Shown: one piece after another, positions 1 through 7,943 of the stretch
Position numbering within the stretch: the first letter of the stretch is position 1
Layout of the letters: each line of letters begins with the position of its first letter
Virus record (IMG/VR): IMGVR_UViG_3300036770_006474
Coordinates: 1-31,796 of that record
Reading direction: 5' to 3' (one strand)
DNA length: 31,796 bases
Source of the DNA: a virus
The notes under the pieces: generated by a model
Seen by the model: the letters and a program-made list of their open reading frames with translations, nothing else
What the model was told of the DNA's origin: nothing
Database searches by the model: none
Made by a program: the position numbers and the translations under genes

Positions 1-102
1 CAATAGGCTGCAATGACTGTGAGTGCTACGCCATTGACGGAAACAGCATGAAAGTCCACGATCTGTGCCATAAGTTTTTGTTGAAACGTACATTGCCATC
101 AT
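1..102 (-). CDS. queD: QueD-like 6-carboxy-tetrahydropterin synthase, N-terminal fragment
   Basis: This is the start of a minus-strand gene whose remainder lies left of the window. Thirty-four codons are open to position 1. An AGGAG ribosome site (106-110) precedes three in-frame ATGs at 102, 99 and 90; 99 has the best spacing. The peptide contains GLSCCFRQWRSTHSHC, which fits the start of the phage-type 6-pyruvoyl-tetrahydropterin synthase/QueD family, where a Cys is followed by a Leu-His-Gly-Tyr/His stretch expected just past the edge. QueD converts dihydroneopterin triphosphate to 6-carboxy-tetrahydropterin, the second step to preQ0. Its presence beside folE (3048-3782), with a DpdA-like gene at 14490, supports this call. 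The canonical N-terminal zinc His (the AAH position) is not obvious, and the diagnostic second half is missing, so the assignment rests on a short segment. Confidence 0.6.
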   Translation of the reverse strand, partial: MMAMYVSTKTYGTDRGLSCCFRQWRSTHSHCSLL

Positions 103-129
103 TGTCTCCTGTGTGAGCAAGACACGCAG

Positions 130-137
130 AATTTATA
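130..137 (-). promoter_or_regulatory. possible T4-type late promoter box for queD
   Basis: On the minus strand this reads TATAAATT, seven of eight matches to the T4 late-promoter box TATAAATA. It lies about 30 nt before the queD-like start, leaving room for a short leader that carries the AGGAG site. A second near-match, GATAAATA (174-181), overlaps the stop codon of the HIT gene. T4 late promoters are activated through the gp45 clamp, and a gp45-like clamp is encoded at 16678. Eight-base AT-rich matches arise by chance, so this is only suggestive. Confidence 0.35.
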
Positions 138-172
138 GAGCGGGATGAGCGTCAGAGAGGCCGCTGGAAACA

Positions 173-598
173 TTATTTATCTGTAGGGTTTTTATAGCCG
201 GGCTTTTTGTAGTTGGCCTGGCCTGGAATGGTGGCCCGTACACCACCCACGGGATCTGTCACATCCCCGGCCCTGCGCGGTATGAGATGCACGTGCGGAT
301 ACATCACGGTCTGTCCGGCTTCGGTGCCCATGTTGATGCCGATGTTGAAGGCATCACAGTCACCGCGACGCACCATGGCCGTGCCGCGGATCAAGGCCAT
401 GCGGAACGCTTCTGTGATGTTGTCAATGGCGTCATATTCCGGCACAAACAAGAGATGACCTTCAGTCACAGGATAGCGATCCCGGAACACCCGGATGCCA
501 TTGAGATTGAATTCCAGATCATCCCAGGGTGCCACACCTTCCAATTGGGCCTGATTCAGGCTGTAGTGATTCAAAAACTGGTTCCGGGGTTCCGGCAT
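173..598 (-). CDS. HIT-family (histidine triad) nucleotide hydrolase/transferase-like protein
   Basis: A 141-residue protein of normal HIT length. The diagnostic C-terminal block reads GQTVMYPHVHLIPRR near residues 95-110. In most HIT proteins this is Q-x-V-x-H-x-H-x-H; here the first His is Tyr while the central (nucleophile) and last His remain. The N-terminal half has the usual HIT beta-sheet pattern (RDRYPVTEGHLLFVPEYD). HIT enzymes cleave or transfer nucleotidyl groups such as AMP-linked or dinucleoside polyphosphate substrates; the substrate here is unknown. I chose the ATG at 598 over a TTG at 601 because TGATG overlaps the stop of the preceding lipoprotein gene and AAGGAA sits 7 nt upstream. 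It probably shares the transcript starting near 3004. Confidence 0.85.
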   Translation of the reverse strand: MPEPRNQFLNHYSLNQAQLEGVAPWDDLEFNLNGIRVFRDRYPVTEGHLLFVPEYDAIDNITEAFRMALIRGTAMVRRGDCDAFNIGINMGTEAGQTVMYPHVHLIPRRAGDVTDPVGGVRATIPGQANYKKPGYKNPTDK

Positions 599-2982
599 CA
601 AAATTCCTTGCGATAGTTAAACTGGATCCTGTAACTGCCCTGCTCATTTACCGCGGCCGATGCCACCACGCTGTCCTCATGATGGCGCCAGCGATACTGG
701 GCACCCGCGAACATCACGGGTTCATTCCGGATCGCAGTGCTGTGCTTAGTATACTGTATCTTGCCCTGCGGGTCAATACCAGTGGGCAAGGTCATTGACA
801 TCGATCCAGAAACAATGGTGGGTTGCACTCCACCGTAGATGCTCCAGGTCTGGTCTTGCCAACCTGCCATGGCCGACGCGCTCCACAGCGGAGTGATAGA
901 GTCGATCAGGCCAGATTGGAAGTTTGTGGTGGTCTGCATCATGCTGGCCTGTGCGAACACGCCGTTTGACCAGCGCCGTCCCACTGTGGTGTCTACCATC
1001 ACACTGTCTTCGATACGGCCAAACACGCCCGAAAAACTCATCCAAGGACTGCCCGGCATGCGGGCTATGCCCAGATTGAAGTCCCAGTCTTCAGTAAGGC
1101 CCATGCGCCGTGTGCTCACAGAGGATGCGAATCGATCCGATGTACGGCCCGTGACACTCAAACCCAGACTGTGCATGGTAGCATCACCCACCAGGCGGCT
1201 GCTCCAGTTCTGTTCAGGTTCTGCGGCCGATAAGATTTGGTCAGCAGTGAAACTCACAGCGGGCTGATCCATCAAGGAGAGATCCACCCGGAAGTCTCTG
1301 CCCAATTGGTCCAGGGCCGTGATGTTGCGGAGGGCCACAGCGTTGAATCCTGGGACCGAAATGTGTCCCTGCAGGACCTGGCGCTGCCCAGCAATGTCCA
1401 AGGCCAGATCTCCCACGGGTGACCAGATGCGTTCGAGATCGATCACGGCCACGCCATCCACAAACGAGGTAGCAGTCTGGGCCAATACCTCGTTGGCTTC
1501 GGCTGCGCTCATCCAGGGCCATATCTGTTGCAGTGCTGCCACAGTGGCCGGGGCCGAAACAGTGCCCGTGCTGCCTATCAGGCTGAGGTAAGTGGCCATT
1601 TGTGCTACACCATTCTGTTCATACTCTACAGTTGAAAATAGATACACATTGCCGCCGGGACCACGCACCACAGAGATTGGATGCACCGTGCCGGCACCAG
1701 GGGTAGATGCCTTGATCTGATTGGCAAAGTCCTGGAACACAGAGGCATGGCTTTCAACAAACTTACCTTCTACTGTGCCCAACAACACTGCCGTGGTTTG
1801 GTCCGAGTTGATGCCAAAGTTGGCATTGCTCACCAGGATGTCCAGGATGCCGTCATTGTTCACATCCATGACCACGGGATTGTATGTGATGCTCCGCTCG
1901 TGTGTGTAGCCCACCAGCGTGGCATCAGTGACATCCACGAACACTCCACCGCCGTCATTGCGCAGGAACTGTATCTCGCTGTAGCCATTGGTGAGACCAC
2001 GACCTTCCAGTGTAGAAAACACGATCACATCCATGCGTCCATCACCGTTGAAGTCCATGGACACATTGCGCACAGCATGCGGTGAGATGGTGTTGGCTGC
2101 CCTGACCGCGTCCCACTTGGAGAGATAGAATCTATCGGCCGGCAACCTGGCCAGTTCTGTGAGTTCCAGTTTGCCCGCAGAGATCTGCCAGGCGTACAGT
2201 TTGGTGTCATGATTTTCGCTACCAAACATGGTGCCAGGGGCGTCAGTTAGCACTATGGTCTGGGTGCCATTGCCAAGATAGTCTGCCACTGAGATACCAG
2301 CACCGCCACCGAACCAATCGGATCGATACACAGTAAACGTACCAGCCGCGCTGCCAAAAGCCACCGCAGGCCGCAGATTCGCGATGTCAGTCACAAACAC
2401 ATCTGCGAAGCCGTCGGCATTGAGATCAGTGACGATGCTGTCGTGCGGATTCACTGCCCCAAAATCTAGGGTCTGGCGCGTGAAAGTGCTGTTGCCATTG
2501 TTGAGATACACAGTGCTGGGCGCCATGTAGGCCTGGGTATCTGTAAATGCCGCCACGAACAAGTCTGTGCGGCCTGAGCCTCGGAAATCACCAAATCGTA
2601 CGGTGCTGCCACCGGTGTTTACGTTTTCACCTGGCGCAAACCACCGGGTAGTCTCGTTGCTAAAATCACCGGTGTTCCAGCCATAGATCTGTAGGGCGCT
2701 GGGTTGCCATGCGGCCTGTGTCTGGGCCCACCCCACGCTCTGCACTACTACTTCCTGCGCGGCATCACCGTTTAGATCACGAGCATATACTTCTGTGTTC
2801 GGGGAAAGATAGGTGCTGCCTGTGAGGGGCTGGAAATGGTTCACGCGCACCGGTGCATGATATGGTACATCACTTCTCACAAACCCACCCAGGGTGGCTG
2901 ATGATCCACCTCCCCCACCACCGCCACAGGCAGAGAGACTGATGCTGACAGCCACGGCCAAACTGGTTCGACGAAATTGCAT
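598..2982 (-). CDS. FG-GAP/VCBS-repeat lipoprotein with C-terminal outer-membrane barrel-like domain
   Basis: A 794-residue secreted protein. It begins with a lipoprotein signal peptide (MQFRRTSLAVAVSISLSAC, lipobox L-S-A-C, Cys19) followed by a seven-glycine spacer. Six FG-GAP-like, calcium-loop repeats follow at about residues 69-80, 131-143, 186-197, 234-245, 310-321 and 373-384; the best are DFNGDGRMDVIV and DVNNDGILDILV. These usually form a beta-propeller. From about residue 600 the sequence alternates hydrophobic and polar residues and ends in Phe, as outer-membrane beta-barrels do; it resembles the C-terminal domain of some proteobacterial surface subtilases, but no protease domain is present. 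AGGAG lies 6 nt before the ATG, and a good sigma70-like promoter is just upstream. A surface adhesin, exclusion factor or receptor mask is possible. It is unlikely to be a virion part, because it carries an export signal. Confidence 0.8.
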   Translation of the reverse strand: MQFRRTSLAVAVSISLSACGGGGGGGSSATLGGFVRSDVPYHAPVRVNHFQPLTGSTYLSPNTEVYARDLNGDAAQEVVVQSVGWAQTQAAWQPSALQIYGWNTGDFSNETTRWFAPGENVNTGGSTVRFGDFRGSGRTDLFVAAFTDTQAYMAPSTVYLNNGNSTFTRQTLDFGAVNPHDSIVTDLNADGFADVFVTDIANLRPAVAFGSAAGTFTVYRSDWFGGGAGISVADYLGNGTQTIVLTDAPGTMFGSENHDTKLYAWQISAGKLELTELARLPADRFYLSKWDAVRAANTISPHAVRNVSMDFNGDGRMDVIVFSTLEGRGLTNGYSEIQFLRNDGGGVFVDVTDATLVGYTHERSITYNPVVMDVNNDGILDILVSNANFGINSDQTTAVLLGTVEGKFVESHASVFQDFANQIKASTPGAGTVHPISVVRGPGGNVYLFSTVEYEQNGVAQMATYLSLIGSTGTVSAPATVAALQQIWPWMSAAEANEVLAQTATSFVDGVAVIDLERIWSPVGDLALDIAGQRQVLQGHISVPGFNAVALRNITALDQLGRDFRVDLSLMDQPAVSFTADQILSAAEPEQNWSSRLVGDATMHSLGLSVTGRTSDRFASSVSTRRMGLTEDWDFNLGIARMPGSPWMSFSGVFGRIEDSVMVDTTVGRRWSNGVFAQASMMQTTTNFQSGLIDSITPLWSASAMAGWQDQTWSIYGGVQPTIVSGSMSMTLPTGIDPQGKIQYTKHSTAIRNEPVMFAGAQYRWRHHEDSVVASAAVNEQGSYRIQFNYRKEF

Positions 2983-3011
2983 GATCGCTCCTAGATCACG
3001 GACATGATGCT

Positions 3012-3041
3012 AGTATAACGAGATCCGGAATTTCTGGTCAA
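3012..3041 (-). promoter_or_regulatory. sigma70-like promoter for the FG-GAP lipoprotein
   Basis: Minus-strand TTGACC (3036-3041), an 18-nt spacer and TATACT (3012-3017), giving a start near 3004, about 22 nt before the lipoprotein ATG. It lies immediately after the folE stop codon. The match to the host consensus is close, five of six in each box, and it gives this gene and the HIT gene an independent start. Confidence 0.55.
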
Positions 3042-3047
3042 CCGGGG

Positions 3048-3782
3048 TTATCTGGGTGCGAAATCCTGTTGCAGTTTGATATTGTCCATGAACTCTTTTT
3101 TTACTGCCGGATCGGCTAGAAAAGCACCTTTGAGAACCGTGGTCTGGGTAAGGCTGCTATGGGCCATGATGCCGCGATTTTCACAGCATCCATGTTGCGC
3201 CTGGATGTATACACCGACGTCCTGGCTTTCGGTCACTTTCATGATCTCACGAGCGATGTCGTTGCAGAGTTCTTCCTGTAAGGTACCACGACGGCTGCAC
3301 CACTGTGCGATGCGTGTGTATTTGGAGAGTCCTATGAGTTTTTCTGCAGCCAGAATGCCAATATAAGCAACGCCAACAACGGGTTGGTGATGATGACTAC
3401 ACATACTGCGAATTTCACTGCGAACCACAAGCATGCCCTCATAGCGGTCCTCGCTGTCGTTAGGGAATGCTGTACAATCGGGTGCTGGATCATATCTACC
3501 CTCCATTATCTCGTTGAAGTACATCTTGGCCAAGCGTCGTGCTGTGCCTTTGCTGTTGGGGTCGGTCTCGCGATCGATTAGTAGCCGGTCCAACACCAGT
3601 TCGAACGCTTCGGTGGCTTCGTCGATCAAGACCCGTTTCATTTCCGGATACACATAGTCCGAGACATTGTCTCCGGCCCAGAATCGTTTGCCTTGGGCCC
3701 GCATGTTGGCGCGGATGGCATCACTGAGGTAGGTGCCTTTGGTGTCTTTGGGTTGGGTGTATTCGTTGAATTTTGCTACCAT
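3048..3782 (-). CDS. folE: GTP cyclohydrolase I (FolE)
   Basis: A 244-residue type I GTP cyclohydrolase, which turns GTP into dihydroneopterin triphosphate, the first step of both folate and preQ0 synthesis. Zinc ligands are visible: C128 and H131 in the block RSMCSHHHQP, and C199 in AQHGCCENRG, matching E. coli C110, H113 and C181. GLSKYTRI and TESQDVGVYIQAQH are further family blocks. The N-terminal 50 residues are typical of phage versions. The start has GGAG 8 nt upstream and its own promoter-like sequence. With the QueD fragment and the DpdA-like enzyme it argues for preQ0 made for DNA modification rather than for folate, as in other DpdA-carrying phages. The base composition is that of the GC-richer backbone, not of the ligase gene next door. 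Confidence 0.95.
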   Translation of the reverse strand: MVAKFNEYTQPKDTKGTYLSDAIRANMRAQGKRFWAGDNVSDYVYPEMKRVLIDEATEAFELVLDRLLIDRETDPNSKGTARRLAKMYFNEIMEGRYDPAPDCTAFPNDSEDRYEGMLVVRSEIRSMCSHHHQPVVGVAYIGILAAEKLIGLSKYTRIAQWCSRRGTLQEELCNDIAREIMKVTESQDVGVYIQAQHGCCENRGIMAHSSLTQTTVLKGAFLADPAVKKEFMDNIKLQQDFAPR

Positions 3783-3822
3783 TCGTTGTTCTCCGAGTTA
3801 GGGCGGTGGATTGCCAAAGTTA

Positions 3823-3851
3823 ATTGTAAATGATATCTAGATAAATTCCAA
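3823..3851 (-). promoter_or_regulatory. sigma70-like promoter for folE
   Basis: Minus-strand TTGGAA (3846-3851), 17-nt spacer, TACAAT (3823-3828). The -35 box falls in the last codons of the upstream ligase gene and the -10 box in the 54-nt gap before folE. This gap is one of the few in the window, which fits a transcription start here. Confidence 0.45.
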
Positions 3852-5309
3852 GTCTTTGTGGTCTACTATTATCTTAGATCTTATCTTTTTGGTAGTAAAC
3901 GTAGTAGGGATATCTTCTACTATTTTCATAATTTTTGGTATCATGTGTGGGTCCAGATGGTTTGATAAAAACTGCCTCAAATCTCCCACTGTCAGTCCTT
4001 TTGATGATTCGGTTAGAACTATATTTGCCACTAATATTTTTCGGTGTTGTGGTCCTATTACAATAGAAACCATGCACTCTTTGACAGAATCATGATTTAA
4101 AATCATGTTTTCAACATCAACTGGCGATACAAACAGTCCATTAATTTTATCACAGTCGTTTTTCCGACCAACATATCTGATCCTACCATGTTCTAATTTT
4201 TGAACAAGGTCGTTAGTTTTATACCATCCATCTTTGAAAGCATTTGCAGTAGCCACATAGTCATCAAAGTACCCTATGGCGCAGGTAGGACTTTTGATCA
4301 TTAGTTCCCCTATAGCACCTATACCAACTTCATTCTCGAGTTCATCTACTACTTTGATTTTGATACCTTTCCATGGTTTTCCCAGGGTTCCACTCATGTT
4401 ATCGTCGGGAGTATTTCCAATAACACATATTATTACTTCTGACATACCTATAGAATTCAAAACAGTTTTAGAATATTTTTTAAATAACCTAGCCTCTAAA
4501 TCATCCGACAGGTGTTCCCCACCGGATACCAACACTTCTACAGTGGAGAGGCCCGCTGGATCCAGTGTTGATCTCACTAAAGACGACAGCACAGTTGGTG
4601 TAGAAAAAAGATGTGTAACTTTATCGGCCTGCGTCGTTGACATAATCCTGTTGGGCGACGGAACGTGCTTGGTCAACACTATTTTATAACCAGAAAATAA
4701 TCCATATAGCACATTGAACAATCCGTATTGGAAACTGAGTTTAGCAGTGCTAAACACAACTTTGCCCGGATCGTTTCCATATGTATTCTTTAAAATGTCA
4801 ATGGATTGGCGCATTGAACTATGTCGATGCATGACAGATTTTGGCATATTGCCTGAGGTGCCAGAACTTGACAACCAAAGACTCTTGTGATCGTGATCTA
4901 CATCTACTGGGTCTGGAATGGAGGCTGATGGCGATGTGTGTTTGTCAAATGTCAAGATACCTTCTGGGACTGTGTAATCAACATCCGAGTCATAAGATAA
5001 CCAGGTAGCGCTGGTTATGTGTGCTGTATGTGTTACCCGTGCCGGCGAACAATTCCATGGTAAAAGTATTACTCTACCGCCTAGATAGATTGTAGCAAAA
5101 AAATCAATCAACCATTGAGAACTGTCTGGTCTCATGAAAATCACTCCATCATCTGATTGTAAACCCAGGGCTTGCATGATTTGTATTCTGTGCAGCACAC
5201 ACTGTTTAAGTTCTCGATAAGTCAGCATGATTTCATCATCCTTGATTGCCGTAGAATCAAAGCATTGATTGGTAATGATGCTGTCAAAAAACTCTTTTGT
5301 AAAATTCAT
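3837..5309 (-). CDS. AMP-dependent acyl/aryl-CoA synthetase-like ligase (ANL superfamily)
   Basis: A 490-residue adenylate-forming enzyme, slightly short for the family. Core motifs are intact: P-loop A3 SSSGTSGNMPK (147-157), A5 NSIGMSE (285-291), A7 GWYKTND (361-367), A8 GRKNDCDKINGLFVSP (381-396) and an A10-like lysine in TTFTTKKIR (469-477). Such enzymes activate a carboxylic acid as acyl-AMP and pass it to CoA or a carrier. The motif style recalls benzoate-CoA-ligase-like members, but the substrate cannot be read. No carrier-protein domain is attached. The start overlaps the transporter stop by 4 nt (ATGA). The gene is clearly AT-richer than folE. As the last gene of the cargo operon, it may supply an acyl donor for the acyltransferase at 6574; that is inference. 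Confidence 0.85.
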   Translation of the reverse strand: MNFTKEFFDSIITNQCFDSTAIKDDEIMLTYRELKQCVLHRIQIMQALGLQSDDGVIFMRPDSSQWLIDFFATIYLGGRVILLPWNCSPARVTHTAHITSATWLSYDSDVDYTVPEGILTFDKHTSPSASIPDPVDVDHDHKSLWLSSSGTSGNMPKSVMHRHSSMRQSIDILKNTYGNDPGKVVFSTAKLSFQYGLFNVLYGLFSGYKIVLTKHVPSPNRIMSTTQADKVTHLFSTPTVLSSLVRSTLDPAGLSTVEVLVSGGEHLSDDLEARLFKKYSKTVLNSIGMSEVIICVIGNTPDDNMSGTLGKPWKGIKIKVVDELENEVGIGAIGELMIKSPTCAIGYFDDYVATANAFKDGWYKTNDLVQKLEHGRIRYVGRKNDCDKINGLFVSPVDVENMILNHDSVKECMVSIVIGPQHRKILVANIVLTESSKGLTVGDLRQFLSNHLDPHMIPKIMKIVEDIPTTFTTKKIRSKIIVDHKDLEFI

Positions 5310-6565
5310 TTGATTACTTTCAAGGCGTATTTAGAATTTAGTGCTGCCAGTAAAGTAATTATTCCCAATCCAATCATCAACCAAGTTAACGATGATAGGT
5401 CGCCACTCGAAGTCATCCAAATGGCCAAGGGCGGTACGATTCCTCCACCAATTGCTGCGGCAATCTGGCATCCGAGACTGGCACCAGTAAATCTTATCTT
5501 GGCTGGAAAAATTTCTGTTAGATAAGCAGCCAAAGGTGCCATCATCAAGGCGTTGCCTAACACCATTCCCAGTACTATGCCTGGTAAAAAATAACCCGAA
5601 GATAACATCCAAAAGATTGGCCAAGCCATTACAACTGTCATGATAGACCCCAAAATATAAATGTTGGATCTTCCCACTCGATCACTGATACTTCCAAACA
5701 AAGGGATAGCTATCAAGTTAATGGCGCTGGCAATCAGAACAGCACCCATCGCGTCGGATCTTGAAAGGTCTAGATTCTGCACAGCATACATCACCATGAA
5801 AACACTGAGTAAATATGCCCAAGTCACCTCAGTTATTTTTAACCCAATACCAGTGATCAAGGTGCCAGGCCTTTTCAGAGTGGCAACAATTGGAAAAGCC
5901 ACTGTGCGGTGTTGTTTTTGTATGTCTAGAAATTCCGGAGTCTCTGATATTTTCTTTCTGGTGTAGTGCCCAATCAATACCAACACCAAACTCAACAAAA
6001 ATGGCAAGCGCCAACCCCATTGCATCAATTGATCATCTGGTAACAAGGTCACCAGATAAAAAATACCCGAGGCCATGAGCAAGCCAGCTGGATATCCTAC
6101 CTGTACAAAACTTGAATAAAAACCTCGATGTTTTTTGGGAACACTTTCTAAAATAACAGTGCTAGCGCCTCCCCATTCCCCACCGAATGCAATACCTTGA
6201 AGAAGCCTAAAAACTACCAATAATACCGGAGCCCAAAAACCAATTTGTGCGTATGTTGGTAACAGTCCAATGAGAAAAGTACTGATGCCCATTAACAGCA
6301 TAGTGGCCATAAGGGTGTTCTTTCTCCCGTATCGATCGCCAAAATGTCCAAATAGCACCGCACCCAATGGTCTCGCAATAAATCCCAATGAAAATGTCAT
6401 GAGAGACAACAGGATTCCACTGATGGGATCCACACCAGGAAAAAACAATTTACCAAACACCAGAGCAGCCGCAGTTCCAAATATCAAAAAATCGTACCAT
6501 TCAAACAGCGTACCAAATGCGCAGGCAAAAACCACTTTTTTTGTGGCACTGGATTCGGGTTTCAT
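5306..6565 (-). CDS. MFS transporter, metabolite:H+ symporter (MHS) type
   Basis: A 419-residue membrane protein with about 12 hydrophobic helices and no obvious truncation. FEWYDFLIFG near residue 21, the motif A loop GHFGDRYGRK between helices 2 and 3, and the second-half loop GSISDRVGRS identify the MHS family (ProP, KgtP and ShiA relatives), which import proline/betaine, 2-oxoglutarate, shikimate and similar acids with protons. The exact substrate cannot be told. AAGGA lies just before the ATG, overlapping the stop of the acyltransferase gene. Coupling by 4 nt to the ligase suggests the transported acid could be the ligase substrate; 2-oxoglutarate would instead serve the oxygenase at 7212. 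A full-length secondary transporter is very unusual in a phage. The gene is AT-rich relative to the backbone. Confidence 0.9.
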   Translation of the reverse strand: MKPESSATKKVVFACAFGTLFEWYDFLIFGTAAALVFGKLFFPGVDPISGILLSLMTFSLGFIARPLGAVLFGHFGDRYGRKNTLMATMLLMGISTFLIGLLPTYAQIGFWAPVLLVVFRLLQGIAFGGEWGGASTVILESVPKKHRGFYSSFVQVGYPAGLLMASGIFYLVTLLPDDQLMQWGWRLPFLLSLVLVLIGHYTRKKISETPEFLDIQKQHRTVAFPIVATLKRPGTLITGIGLKITEVTWAYLLSVFMVMYAVQNLDLSRSDAMGAVLIASAINLIAIPLFGSISDRVGRSNIYILGSIMTVVMAWPIFWMLSSGYFLPGIVLGMVLGNALMMAPLAAYLTEIFPAKIRFTGASLGCQIAAAIGGGIVPPLAIWMTSSGDLSSLTWLMIGLGIITLLAALNSKYALKVIK

Positions 6566-6573
6566 GCCGGTCC

Positions 6574-7215
6574 TTACATTATATTATAGGACAATGATGT
6601 TTCATCATTGATTTTTCGATTACCAAAATAGGTGCCTGATGTGTCAATGGGGCGATTTACTGCGCTATTCAACAAAAAATTTGTCCAGGGCGGAATATCT
6701 AGTTTCAGCGGTGGTTTTGGTACGAAACTGCTGCGAAGTCCCACTACAGAACCGGTACCAAGATTGGTGAAACAGAGATATGAGTATCCACAGATGTAGC
6801 AAAAATCAGAGATCGAGCTTTCATGGACCACGGTAACATAATTCACGACGTGACAATGATTGCCGATGGTCACCCCTGGCATGAACGAGTTGTTGTCTAG
6901 TATCACAGTATTGTGCCCAATGGCCACATCGTCGTCGATCAGGCTAGAATTATCAACTAGACTGACGAACGAAGAACCTTTGGCACTCAACCAATCGACC
7001 ATGGTTTTTTTAAAATTCATGGTACTTGATGTTGAAAAAAATTGGTGATCTTGGAAAAAAGAAATAGGTTGTTGTTGCACTTCTTCAAATGACAACAGGG
7101 TGACTTTTCTACTGCGTTTTACAATATCAAATGCCATGTGATTGACATAAGATTTTCCTACTATACAGATATGCCGGCCGTCGTCGTGTAGTATCTTAAA
7201 CTGTCTTGACATCAT
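6574..7215 (-). CDS. left-handed beta-helix acyltransferase (PglD/NeuD-like)
   Basis: A 213-residue protein. The N-terminal part (ICIVGKSY) resembles the nucleotide-sugar-binding domain of PglD/NeuD-type sugar acetyltransferases, and residues 90-170 contain hexapeptide repeats of the isoleucine-patch kind (SSLIDDDVAIGHNTVILD, PGVTIGNHCHV, TVVHESSISDFCYICGYS) with the candidate catalytic His in VVHESS. Such enzymes use acetyl-CoA or another acyl-CoA to acylate a sugar amine or hydroxyl. The start is ATGATG; the first ATG overlaps the oxygenase stop by 4 nt. Partners are the upstream aminotransferase, which could make the amino group, and the ligase, which could make the acyl-CoA. Acceptor and donor are not shown by the sequence. 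Confidence 0.75.
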   Translation of the reverse strand: MMSRQFKILHDDGRHICIVGKSYVNHMAFDIVKRSRKVTLLSFEEVQQQPISFFQDHQFFSTSSTMNFKKTMVDWLSAKGSSFVSLVDNSSLIDDDVAIGHNTVILDNNSFMPGVTIGNHCHVVNYVTVVHESSISDFCYICGYSYLCFTNLGTGSVVGLRSSFVPKPPLKLDIPPWTNFLLNSAVNRPIDTSGTYFGNRKINDETSLSYNIM

Positions 7216-7943
7216 GTGTTTTCTTTTCGATCATAAGGCTGTTTGGTCTTTTCATCAAACCAATAGAGACTGCGATGTGGCGGATTCAATGGTGTGGCGT
7301 TGCTAGTGAAATAAAACATGCGCAGACCGTCCCGACTGGCATCATCGGCGCAGTTGAAAGGTGTAGGATGTCCATGCACCAACCTTTCATCGTAGTTCCA
7401 TATCAGGAGACGATTAGGACGCGGTTCCACACGATGTATGCATTTGGTACGCTCGAAATCCCAAAATTCCAATGCACCTCCCCAGGACTCTTGCCAATCA
7501 CGACTGAGATAAAGTATCATACTCAAACATCGGTTGAGATGTAGTTGTTCGTTCCAATTGAAATCTGTGTGTAGTTTTAGGCTATCGCCAGCATGGCATC
7601 TCATCACTCCGGCACCTATGAGATGAGGATCTGGCACGATTTTGGAAATACCTGTCATGTCTTCGAGCCATTGTACAAATTCATGACTGTTCAAGTTCAA
7701 TACCAGTTCTCGGAGAGCTGATGAAAATTTCAAGTTGTTGCATTCTTTCATCATGCTGCCGGCTCGAGTAAACCGGGTCCATAGATGTGTAGGTATATTG
7801 TCTATCTCATCTTGTATCTGAGAGAGCAGATCTTTCGGCAGGAAATCGTCGAACGCTAACCAGGGCACTGGTTGCCCCTGACTATAATCTACGGCATAGT
7901 CTTTGGGATGATATTTGCTGGTAATTATGTCTATATCAATCAT
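7212..7943 (-). CDS. 2-oxoglutarate/Fe(II)-dependent oxygenase (prolyl-hydroxylase-like)
   Basis: A 243-residue protein with the double-stranded beta-helix iron site: H125-x-D127 in LKLHTDFNW, the distal His in RLVHGHPTPF (about 190) and a 2-oxoglutarate-binding Arg in SRDGLRMFYF (about 208). The block NRCLSMILYLSRDWQ followed by WGGALEFWD is typical of the prolyl 4-hydroxylase-like group (Tpa1/Ofd1 type). The enzyme should hydroxylate a side chain or small molecule. Phages often carry such oxygenases, but this one sits inside a coupled cluster of biosynthetic genes, overlapping the aminotransferase by 8 nt and the acyltransferase by 4 nt, so a small-molecule or sugar-linked substrate is as likely as a protein. 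Confidence 0.85.
   Translation of the reverse strand: MIDIDIITSKYHPKDYAVDYSQGQPVPWLAFDDFLPKDLLSQIQDEIDNIPTHLWTRFTRAGSMMKECNNLKFSSALRELVLNLNSHEFVQWLEDMTGISKIVPDPHLIGAGVMRCHAGDSLKLHTDFNWNEQLHLNRCLSMILYLSRDWQESWGGALEFWDFERTKCIHRVEPRPNRLLIWNYDERLVHGHPTPFNCADDASRDGLRMFYFTSNATPLNPPHRSLYWFDEKTKQPYDRKENT

Noticed and set aside
839-2085. Plus-strand frames opposite the FG-GAP gene (839-1267, 1681-2085)
   Set aside because: They mirror the repeat-bearing gene, which has a signal peptide, ribosome site and promoter; the antisense peptides show no recognisable domain.
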